Shown here in pieces: positions 46,269 through 56,110 of a stretch of DNA of 64,000 bases. The stretch is taken from the NCBI GenBank assembly GCA_025738555.1, contig JAOVFP010000007.1:248001-312000 (forward strand), read 5' to 3'. Below the pieces are notes generated by a model that saw nothing but the letters and a program-made list of their open reading frames with translations, ran no database searches and was not told the DNA's origin. This DNA is from Cyathus striatus (lineage: Eukaryota > Basidiomycota > Agaricomycetes > Agaricales > Nidulariaceae). Position numbers and translations under genes: made by a program. The first letter of the stretch is position 1; the number at the start of each line of letters is the position of its first letter.

Positions 46269-46404
46269 AGGGAGAATTTTCCAAAATAGAGGAGACTGTT
46301 GAAGAAGAGGGCCATATAGCAGACATAGAAGACAAGAAAAAGAGAAACTAAAAGTACAGTTATAGAAAGACCAAAGTCAAAAAACAAAAAAATTGTTAAA
46401 TCAC

Positions 46405-48190
46405 TTATGTATTGGTGGTGCTCTTGTTACTACCACCTTTACCACTACCACCCCTGCTACCACTACCTTTACTGTTACCACTCTTACTACTATCACCTCT
46501 GCTACTACTGCTCTTCTTATTTTTCTGAACTCCAGACTGGCGCTTAACCCATTGTTCCAAATCTGTGCGAGTAAAACCAGATGTCCTCTGAAGTCCCCAA
46601 AGCTCTCTTGTATCCACATCAGTAAGATCCAGATTTTCAAGCCACTGAGTCATTTCAGGATACTCAGATACACGCCCCATAATGCATGTCCAATTGTAGT
46701 AAGATGTGTGTCCATGCTTTCCACCTGTGAAAAATGAAACTATTTGCTTCTTATTTGGCTTTCCAACACCTTTTATTTTCATTAGTAAATCATAAATCAT
46801 TAATAAAATATAACAAACTTTGTGGCCAAGGATTTTCATCAGCTTTCATATTTTGAATGAAAGTATGAACTCTTTCAATCTCTTTATGGAACCTCCAAGC
46901 AAAACAAACATCCCACTTTCCAACACCAATTAAATCAGTGCTTACCTCACAGAAAGTTATGAAGTCCTCTGTGAAGTAATTAAACTCCTCAGAAGAGCTC
47001 TTGTTATCAACCTCTGTGGCTGGAGCAGTTGGAACACTGGTAGAATTTCCCTGATAAGAGGAAACTGGATTAGCCTAAAAGAAAGTTAGTACACATTTTA
47101 TGCAATAACTAAAAGAAATACCACAGCTAAATAAACTATATTTTTATTATCCCTGCTACTCCAGTGCACTTCACCCTGTCTATCGACTACTGAATAGCGC
47201 CCCAAAATATTCCATTCCTTACTGGCAGTATCATACATGTACATTCATTGGTTTTGGTCTATAACTTACATTAATAAACATATTTTTAATCAATAAATTT
47301 ATGAGCACTCACTTTTGACAGGTGACATAGGTGTTGCCACTGCCTTCAAAACATTACCAATTTCATATGAAAATAGGACTGAAATAGTTTTTGGAGGTAT
47401 CCCAGATTGCTCAGTAGGATTGAAGTCTGGCTCATCCTGGGTCATGTACAGTTGTACAGTTCCACTGACTGGTGAGCGAGAGGGAGTAGTAGGATCAGCT
47501 ATATCTGCCCAGTTGTCAACATTTCCAATTGCATTTCCACGTAGTATACCTCCTACTAATTTATAAGAAATTATTCAACCAAAATAATTAGAATATACCT
47601 GAAACTTTAGATGAACCTTGCAATATTTCTTTAGACCATACTGGACTAGGGCTTCTCATAACAATATCTGAAAACAATGAATAAGCTTTAATTTTTTAAA
47701 ATAATTATTGCATACCACTTTTCTTTGTTGGGGTGGTGGGGTTGCTGATAACCATATTTTCATCCTTGTTACCCCCTTTATTTTCCCTTCCCTTCCCTTT
47801 CCCTTTCTGTTTAATAGAGACTGCCCCTTCCTCTATTTCAATTTCCCCTTCCCCTTCCTGTTCTACACCTTCCTCACCTTCCTCACCTTCCTCATCTTCC
47901 TCATCTTCCTCACCTTCCTCACTCTCTCCTCTTCCACTCTCTCCTCTTCCACTCTCCAAACCACTATCAACATACTCCCCACTTCCTTCATCTGCTTCAC
48001 TGCTCTTCCCACTCTCCTCCTCTTCAACTTAATTGTCCTCTGTGCAAGGACCTTCCTCCTCAGTTACCACTTTACTGTCATCTCCTTCTTCGATTGTGTC
48101 GATATTATAATCAATCTCAGAAGGTGTTCGGCTCGAAGCAGGACTCTCAGCTGGAGTGGGAGCTTTTGGCTTAGCTGTGGACTCCTTCGC
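46405..48190 (-). CDS. KDZ companion gene, copy B (gene 1), 5' end uncertain
   Basis: Homologous to gene 1 of copy A. From the 3' end: a glycine/serine/lysine-rich tail, the conserved region PNKKQIVSFF, PEMTQWL, ELWGL, an upstream exon with DENPWPQS, an exon with VGGILRGNA at about 47560 and GTVQLYMTQDEP, DIVMRSPSP at about 47680, and an acidic disordered block (EEGEEDEEDEEGEEGEEG) at 47705-47960. An in-frame TAA near 48030 may mark a missed intron or a break. The region beyond is a 16-bp minisatellite that may extend the disordered part. Introns at the same places as in copy A, including the phase-1 intron before VGGI. Function unknown. Confidence 0.65.
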
Positions 48191-48324
48191 TCTCGACCTC
48201 CACACTCTCCTCCCCCACGCTCTCTTCCCCCTTGCTTTCTTCTCCCATCGCTTTCCTCCCCTCTCGCTCTACTCCCCCTTCGCTCTCCTCCCCCTCGCTT
48301 TCCCCTCCCATCGCTTTTCTCCCC

Positions 48325-48930
48325 TCTCACTCTCCTCTCTCCTTGCCCTCCTCTCTCCTTGCCCTCCTCTCTCCTTGCCCTCCTCTCTCCTTGCCCTCCT
48401 CTCTCCTTGCCCTCCTCTCTCCTTGCCCTCCTCTCTCCTTGCCCTCCTCTCTCCTTGCCCTCCTCTCTCCTTGCCCTCCTCTCTCCTCGTTCTCCTCTCT
48501 CCTCATTCTCCTCTCTCCTCGTTCTCCTCTCTCCTCGTTCTCCTCTCTCCTCATTCTCCTCTCTCCTCATTCTCCTCTCTCCTCGTTCTCCTCTCTCCTC
48601 GTTCTCCTCTCTCCTCGTTCTCCTCTCTCCTCGTTCTCCTCTCTCCTCGTTCTCCTCTCTCTCCTCGTTCTCTCTCTCTCCTCGTTCTCCTCTCTCCTCG
48701 TTCTCCTCTCTCCTCGTTCTCCTCTCTCCTCGTTCTCCTCTCTCCTCGTTCTCCTCTCTCCTCGTTCTCCTCTCTCCTCGTTCTCCTCTCTCCTCGTTCT
48801 CCTCTCTCCTCGTTCTCCTCTCTCCTCGTTCTCCTCTCTCCTCGTTCTCCTCTCTCCTCGTTCTCCTCTCTCCTCGTTCTCCTCTCTCCTCGTTCTCCTC
48901 TCTCCTTGCTCTCCTCTCTCTTCTCTCCTC
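48325..48930. repeat. 16-bp minisatellite, about 37 copies
   Basis: Unit CTCTCCTCGTTCTCCT, with an earlier block of CTCTCCTTGCCCTCCT (48334-48480) and variants with CTCATT. The period is not a multiple of three, so the minus strand reads the same 16-residue E/R-rich cycle in every frame (48 bp), and long open frames appear on both strands. Confidence 0.92.
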
Positions 48931-49069
48931 ACTTTCCTCCCCCTCCCCTCACTGTTCTCCTCCCTTGTTGCTCCCCCCCCTCACTCTCTCCTCCCCTTCG
49001 CTGTTCTCCCCCCTTGCTGTTCTTCCCCTCGCTGCCCTCTCGAAGTGTGGTGGTGGAAGGTAAGGCAGT

Positions 49070-50150
49070 AGAATGGAGACTGTGGGGTTGTGGTGACGGG
49101 GTGGTGGTGGTGGATGTGGGCTTGGCGACATGTGAACGACGGCGGTCGCTTGGTTGAGAGGGAGAAAGGAGGTGTGGTGGTTGTGGGAGACAGGGTGATG
49201 GCCTCGGTGCCGCTGGAGATGCATAGGGGGAAGAGAGGGTGGGCGGGTGGTGTTGCATTGCCGTCTTCACGAAACAGTGGAGGGCGGCCAGACGGTACCA
49301 TTGCCGACACGAAGCAGGGGGAGAGGAAGACAAGAGAGGGGGCAGGTGATGTGGCGTCGCCATCTTCGTGAACAGGGGAGGAGCGGCCTAATGACGTGGC
49401 ACCATTGCCGAGAAGAGGAGCGGCAGGTGACGTGGTGCCGCTGTCTTCGAGAAATAGCAAACGCCATGGTGATGCGCCAGCAAGGAGAGGAGGAGGGGCA
49501 GGTGACGTGGCCCCACCGCCTTCGTGAAACGGCCAAACGACATGGCACCATCGCTGACATGACGATGTTGTCGTCAAGTAAGGTTGGGCGTCTATGAAAC
49601 GTAGACGACGCTGCGGGAACACGAGACAGTGGGACAGTAAGGAGAAAGAAGAGACGGCGTACCTAGTGAGCAGCGATGTTGATGCCACATCACTGCAGAT
49701 CTTGAGGGATAGGAGTTGCAGTGTGGGACACGAATGTTGAGGTGACTTGAGGTGGGTGACGAGGCATTGCCGATGGCGTGTCAGCATTGTTGATGCGATG
49801 GGAGAGGGTGGGAGCGGGTGGGAGCTGTGGGCGGTTGTTGCAACACAGAGGGGAAGGGGCTGGGTGACATGGTGCTGACACCTGCTCTTGCCAGCGGCGT
49901 TGTTGCCTTCTACACACAGGGAGGGGACGAGTGTAGAGGGTCCGGAGGGAGGGATGGATGAGGAGGGGAGGAGGGAGGGAGCGGGCGCTGAGCAGTGAGC
50001 GCCTGGAGAGTGGTGTGGTGAGCGTTGGTGTGGTGATGGCTGATGTGGTGAACGCTGGTGGTGAGCGCTGGTGACACGTCACCTGGGTATGTACTGGTTA
50101 CCGACAGCCAGACAAGCGGTATACATAGCATGACTTACTGTTGTATTCTC
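49070..50150. repeat. GC-rich degenerate repeats
   Basis: At 49250-49570 a unit of about 55-75 bp with GGCAGGTGACGTGGC and GCCATCTTCGTGAA is repeated four to five times; to the right are GGTGGTGAGCGCTGGTG-type short repeats (49980-50090). A minus-strand frame of 268 codons crosses it but follows the repeat, so I do not call it a gene. Confidence 0.6.
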
Positions 50151-51534
50151 TAGGGCTGCATTTGCCTATGTAGCACGTGTATATATGGTATACATTATGG
50201 GTTGTACAGCTTCCCATACTGTACCATACCCCATTCTCAGATGGAAATATGGACGGTGAACGGTATGGTTACAGGTGTATATGGCTGTAGTTTAACGGCC
50301 ATTACGGGTTATGTATGGCCGTATTTGTGAGAATATTATGTAAATGATCTCTGTCAGTCTTCGCACTGCTTCACAAGTACTTTTACTACCTCACAACTTA
50401 GCATCTGTACTGATATAATTCCATTTGGGTAAGGGTTCTCCATTTCTGTGTCTTCGCATAATTTCAAAACTCGGAAATCTTCCTGATAAGAGACATATCT
50501 CCACCAGTTGCAACTTGAACTCCTGATCTGCCCTTGAAAAGCACAAGGAAGTGGCACAAAAATGGTTCCAGTGGACCATGTCCCTTGTAAGTGGTGCAAA
50601 TACATAAGCTCATTCGCAATTTCTCACCTTGGCATTGAGATCTAGGGTGTCTACAATACATTGCATGGCTATTTCAGTATGAGTTACAATGTGGTCAGTG
50701 CTCGGCATTGAATCAGGGGCTAGTAACTGTGGTTACACTGAAGTCAGAGTGTCAACGTAAGCAAAGAAATTTTTATCTTTGTTTCTATATAAAAGATTGA
50801 AGTTGTACTGGAACCAGACCTTATCACCACTTCATTCTTTTCTCGCTATGCATGACCAGTGTGCTATTGATGCGGAGACGAATGAATTGAAGGATGCATC
50901 AGACATTATTTTCTATGACTCTGAAAGCAGTGTAGTCCCCCTTCCTTGTATCTCAACTGGCATGAGTGCTACTGAAGGTATATGCTTTTATTTCTTTTTG
51001 GAATTGCATTCATATATATTTAACTTCTCATTTGGTAGGTGGCCATGGTGCATGAGCCAAGAAGCTTACATGCTTCAATGATTCACTTGCAGCTGAGAAC
51101 CTTGATGACGATGGGTGCCCAACTCCGAAATCAATGAAGAAAGAGGCATCTCGTCCTTTAAAATGGTGAAAACCCATATTTACTAATACTAACACTACTA
51201 TTTATGATCAGCTGTTGCAGTTGGATACATTTTCTCTGTGGACGAGACACTATCTCCCTCCACTGTGCAAGTTTACATGCAGAAACTATGTGAACATTGA
51301 TGCTTGCAGAGCATTACCTTAGGCTTCAGCGCAAATATATTCCACTATACTATAAATTCAGCTATATCATAATAGAGTACAAATAAACTGAGCTATCAAT
51401 GGCTGTACTTTTTACCGTCTGTACTGTTAGTGCCTTTGCCATTTTAAAAGACGGTATGGGTATGGCTTATCCATATCCATAGAATACCCATACTTAAATG
51501 GCCGTATCCTGTATATGGATGGTGTGCAGCCCTA
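50151..51534. mobile_element. Degenerate hAT-like element with CCATAC subterminal repeats
   Basis: Short TIRs TAGGGCTGCA (50151-50160) and TGCAGCCCTA (51525-51534). Inside both ends are many CCATAC/GTATGG hexamers in both orientations (50190-50330, 51430-51510), as in the subterminal regions of hAT elements. No exact target duplication is visible. A short frame inside (ATG near 50851, ELKDASDIIFYDSES, possible donor GTATATGC) may be an exon relic. Confidence 0.55.
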
Positions 51535-52414
51535 GGGCATACAGAGGTCAAATCTCCATGAAAATGGGTGATCTTGGGCTCGTTCCGAAGCTAGAAAGAA
51601 ACACATGTTAATCGACCATGATTAGCAATGCAACGGACGGGATTCCGGCCGATATCAAGCTGATAAACCAATCAGATATGTAAATGATGCTTATCTACCA
51701 GAAATAGCATTGATAAGGACATCTAAGGCCCTGAAACCTAGGAGATTGGTTATGAATGATTAATGCGCAGTGCTTCACAGCCTGGACCTGGGTAATTATA
51801 TTACCAATAGTAATGAGGATCTGACTAATAGATGAGAGTAGTGTTTCCATATGTTTTCACTGTACATATTTAGTATTTATGATCTGAGAACTTGCTTTGT
51901 AATATGTTTTTCAATTCTGTATATAACTAGGTACATTAGAGGGTGGCAAAGGAAGCAGCTTAGCGCCTTTCTTGCCCAGTACATAGGTATAGGGTAGTGG
52001 TTTTGGTCTAAGTGTTTCAAAGGAATTTAAAGTGATTTTATCGGAATTGTGTGTGTTTACTACAAAGTACAAAGGACTGAGATTCCAGTGAGGGTCTAGT
52101 ATTTGGGATTTTGAGTAAAGCGAAATCAAGGAAAGCAAAGGGTTGCTTTCAACCAGTTCAAAGGATTTAAGTTAGCACAAAGGTGTTAATTAAAGTCTTG
52201 CAATTTCGGAGTAGTACAAAGAGTATTACTTCTTTTTCTTACAATAAATCATTATTGTTTCGGTTCATTTGGGATTGAAAAGCGAACTTAAAGATAACTT
52301 AACATAAAGAGGAGCACTACCTTACCTGTCACTCGCATTTTCGGAGTTTTTGTACAATTTAGAAGTGATCTTGCTGTGGAAACATAGCAGAATTTACATC
52401 TAGAATACAAGTAC
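51535..52414. other. Unassigned region
   Basis: No repeat or gene supported; only frames below 80 codons. Confidence 0.5.
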
Positions 52415-52775
52415 CCATTTCACCGGAGTCCTGAACCCTTACTTAAGAACACACCTAAGATATCAGAACTCAGTGGAAAATATGGACTCCATCAGGACTC
52501 CACCCGGAGTCCTGAACCCTTACTTAAGAACACACCTAAGATATCAGGACCCAGTGGGGGATACAGACTCCATCAGGACTCCATCAGGACTCCGTATATT
52601 CCAACAGGATGCCATCAGGACAATATCCATTCCATCAGGACTCCATCCGGACAATATTTATTCCACCAGGACTCCACCCGGACTCCAGCTGAACAAGCTG
52701 GAGTCCATCTGGAATATCTGGACTATATTGGGTCCACCCAGAGTCCAGCCAGAGTGGGGGGGGGAGTGTAAAGTA
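52415..52775. repeat. GGACTCCA repeat element, inverted relative to 22785
   Basis: Tandem and dispersed CATCAGGACTCCA/GGAGTCC words, including two near-identical blocks of about 85 bp (CCGGAGTCCTGAACCC, TTACTTAAGAACACACC), ending in AGTGGGGGGGGGAGTGTAAAG, the reverse of the terminus at 22785. Confidence 0.75.
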
Positions 52776-52779
52776 CTGG

Positions 52780-53945
52780 CTCGGTGCCTGTTTCGACTCA
52801 CATCACAGTAGCAGAGGAACACCGCCACTTGAAATTGTTCACTCACACAAACCAAGCTCGAACTTCATCATCATGGTCTGAAATCAAAGAGAGCCCAGTT
52901 ATAGAGGTAATAGCACTCTGCTCTTTCCATTGAGTGATCACAGGCCACAACCAAGGCTTCATCCTTCACAGGATCAATCTCCATTCAGCTGCACTTTGAT
53001 GGCCTTGATGCATCTGTCAAGTCAAGGAGACGATTGATAATTGGTATATAGAATTGTTCTCAGAGGCCTTATATTCTAGGTCGCTAAACAGCATACATAC
53101 ATGGGCCAGGTTCTCTTACTCTTTCCCTCTCTATTTCACTTCATACATAGGCATCTTTCCTGGGCCTTTAAGGAGGAAGCAATGAAGCCATTGTAGAGAA
53201 TGGAATGAGCATCATGGCATAGCGTTGATGTCTGCCTCCTGAACAACCAGCCAGGAGAGCACACAATATCATTTCTGAACTGACCCCGCCCTTATCCTCG
53301 TCCCCATCCTTGGCCCATGAACTTTCATCCTCTTTCACTCCATCCAAACAACAGTCTCAATAACTCATGAGTAGCAAAACAGCAACCTATGCCATTATTG
53401 TGAATGCCTTACATGAATGCAGAGATTTTCAAGAGCATATTAAACATAGACAATACAGGTCTTGGAGGAGACACATACAGTGAAGGTAAATGACCAGCCT
53501 CTTCTTCCTCCCCCTGCCTCACTTCAAATGCAGGCATCTTTCTGAGTTTCCAAGGGAATGAAAGTAGCAGAGATGTTGCAGAGAACAGAAAGGGCATTAT
53601 GAGTCAACAGGATGAAGGTGTGAAGAGTAAAGACTATTGCTTCAATGGAAAGCATTGTTGGCATCTACCCCATCAATGACATGCAAAGCGAACAGAGCAA
53701 CATGCACATCTGTCAGCCAAGACGAAATGCAGGAACTCCTTAGTCTTACACCCTTCCAACTGTTAAGGTTTGCCAAGAACCATAGCATTGGTGTATTCCT
53801 GTGAATACACATAGGTCAGTACACTAGATATAGAATAGAATTGTACCCTTGTATGTGTAGTTACTGTTTGCATTGAATAGAGCAGAGATAAGTCAAGTGT
53901 ACTGAAGATGATTGAGTTCTTGAAGCATAAGTCTGACCAAACACT
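52780..53945. other. Unassigned region with an old internal duplication
   Basis: About 53130-53225 and 53515-53610 are similar (CACTTCA.., GCAGGCATCTTTC / ATAGGCATCTTTC, GAGAATGG/GAGAACAG, GCAT[CT]ATG), roughly two thirds identical by eye, 385 bp apart. No gene supported. Confidence 0.4.
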
Positions 53946-53954
53946 GAATCATGT

Positions 53955-56110
53955 AGTGATGTCATGGTCTGGTTCTGTCTGGTTCAGGCATTCTTGCTGA
54001 ACCTTGAACTGGACTTGAGGTTCAGGTTCAATATGAGTTTGAACACTGAACTGAACCATAGATATATTTCTTAACTTTATATGTATACCTATAATGTAGA
54101 TAGTAGAAATTAGCTGATGCTCAAGGTAATAATACTTATATAACTCATAATGCAGCAACTACAAAAGAGTTAATGAAGTAATACAACTACATTGCGGAAT
54201 CATCAGGATCATCATTTTCTACAGCATTAAGCTCAGCAATGAGAGCATCAAGATGTTCCTTAGATTGCTGCACCACTGAAATATGCCCATTATGATAAGC
54301 ACTCTTGAGAAGCTGAAGTGCACCAAAAATCTCACTTGTAAGGTGGCCATGATGAGCAGCATCAGTAATCCCCCCACTGCTAAAGGCTCTCTCAGATGGA
54401 GTTGCAGATCCTTGAATAGCGAGATAGTCTCAAGCCATCCATTTGAGTTTAGGGTACTTGGTATCGCTCTGGTTCTGTAAATAAGAAACTTGTAAGATAG
54501 TGAATTAAGCATAAAGAAAGAGAATGACTTACCCCCCACCAACCAACAACATCATCTATCTTCTCTACTCCACTTTTGAGATATTGTTTTAACTCATCAT
54601 GAGGACTAGATGAGGCCCTTTCCATTCTCTGAAAGGACTGTACTGCTTCAAATAGATATGACCTGCCATACCTACATGAACTTGAGCTATTCTGAGTTAA
54701 GTCTGAAAGACAATTGTAAGTCTGAGAATAAAATGAGGATACCAATATAAATAATATCCATACCTTCTTCTGAATGTACAGACAAAGTATTGCTCTCAGG
54801 AGGAATGTAATACTCATCAAACTAACATTATAATCAATCAGCTGTGCAAAAGTGTGAGTAAGAATATATATAAACCCACAACTTGTTCTAGACACTTCAT
54901 TCCTTCCTGAAACTGTCGAGGCTCCCAGCATCCCTTACAGTAGTAATGTTTCACATTAGGATCAAGAGCTGACAGAAAAAATGTTAGCATATAAACCAAA
55001 TAATGATTCAATGAACATACCAAGACAAATGAAATATGCAGAAGATGTGTCTTCAACACAGTGGTACCACTTTTGCATATTCACAATACCTTTTTTCATT
55101 GCATCTTTAACTTCTCGGAATTTCGGCTCAGCGATCATTGACTCCCATGTCTTAATAAGATATTCAAGACTTGGCACAGCATGCCATACACTTGGTGACA
55201 TTTCTGTGGAGAAAGTCTGCTGGACTTCAGATAGCTCCTAAAACAATACAATTAAATGGAGCCCAATGACATTGAGGGTGTTGTAAAATTATGCTTACAT
55301 GTAGTACCTCAATTATAATGTCTAGGTGTTCCCAGTCATTCCTGGAGAGTCTATAGTTGGAATAAGAACAATCACCAGGGAGATTTGGAACCAAAGGGCT
55401 TGCATCAGCAAGCAGAATAAATTGATCAGCTGCCTGTCATACTGTAAGCATTTATTCAATTCAAAATATAAAGTAAACATACCAGCCTCAAAAGGATCAA
55501 GTGTTTCAAAAATTGATGAAGTGAACCCCATTGAGTACAAACCCATAGTAGCAGCTCTAAAGGATTAATGTTCACCTGCATACAGGTTGACTTGAAGAAT
55601 GTGCAAGCCTGTGGTGACATCCTTATCTATATATATATATTAGCAATAATGATTTATGATGATAGTAATTGAGAACATACCTGCTTTACCAGAGCAAGCA
55701 CCTTTCCAAGAGTGTCACCAGGGGTGAACATAAATGCATCATCACTGTTGTTTCCCTCCTCAATATCTGGCAGACCCTGATCTAATGATGACACAAAGTG
55801 TTTTGTGGCAAGATGAAGTGCATGCTCCATGCACCTACACACAATTCAGTAATAGAAATCATTTCAAGTACTGTGCACTTACAGTATATCATGTTCAACT
55901 GCCATCCACCCAAGATCATCAACAGTAAGCCTCTTCTCAAACTCACAAAGTGTTGTTCTATTTACTTGTGCACTGTCACTAGTAAACCAGCCAATCTAAT
56001 TGTGTGATATTAGTATGGCTTTAAATTAAAAGGTATATATACTTACCTTTCCATGAAGATCATATTGATCCATTGCTTTCTTCAGAATATCTGCCATATT
56101 AGGTGCAGTA
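53955..56110 (-). mobile_element. hAT transposon, truncated on the 5' side
   Basis: Contains the transposase pseudogene at 54187-56110. Beyond its 3' end are repeated GTTCA/TGAAC words (53965-54060), resembling hAT subterminal repeats, with a likely terminus near TAGTGATGTCATGG at 53953. No matching terminus was found to the right of 56110, where the similarity stops. Confidence 0.65.
54187..56110 (-). pseudogene. hAT-family transposase
   Basis: At least eight exon pieces on the minus strand. Recognisable in order: DTAPNMADILKKAMDQYDL; IGWFTSDSAQVNRTTLCEF; the CMEHALHLA motif; SPQACTFFK and PLELLLW; QFILLADASP; MSPSVWHAVPSLEYLI; AYFICLALDPNVKHYYC; and the carboxy-terminal hAT dimerisation domain (KYPKLKWMA, DYLAIQGSATPSERAFSSGG, LLKSAYHNG). 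Introns of 40-60 bp separate most pieces. A TGA at 54430-54432 replaces the arginine expected before DYLAIQ. The amino-terminal zinc finger and first part are missing. Not functional. Confidence 0.88.

Noticed and set aside
47708..49157. A plus-strand frame of 451 codons and overlapping 333- and 279-codon frames
   Set aside because: They arise from the 16-bp minisatellite opposite the companion gene; homology supports the minus strand at 47705-47960.
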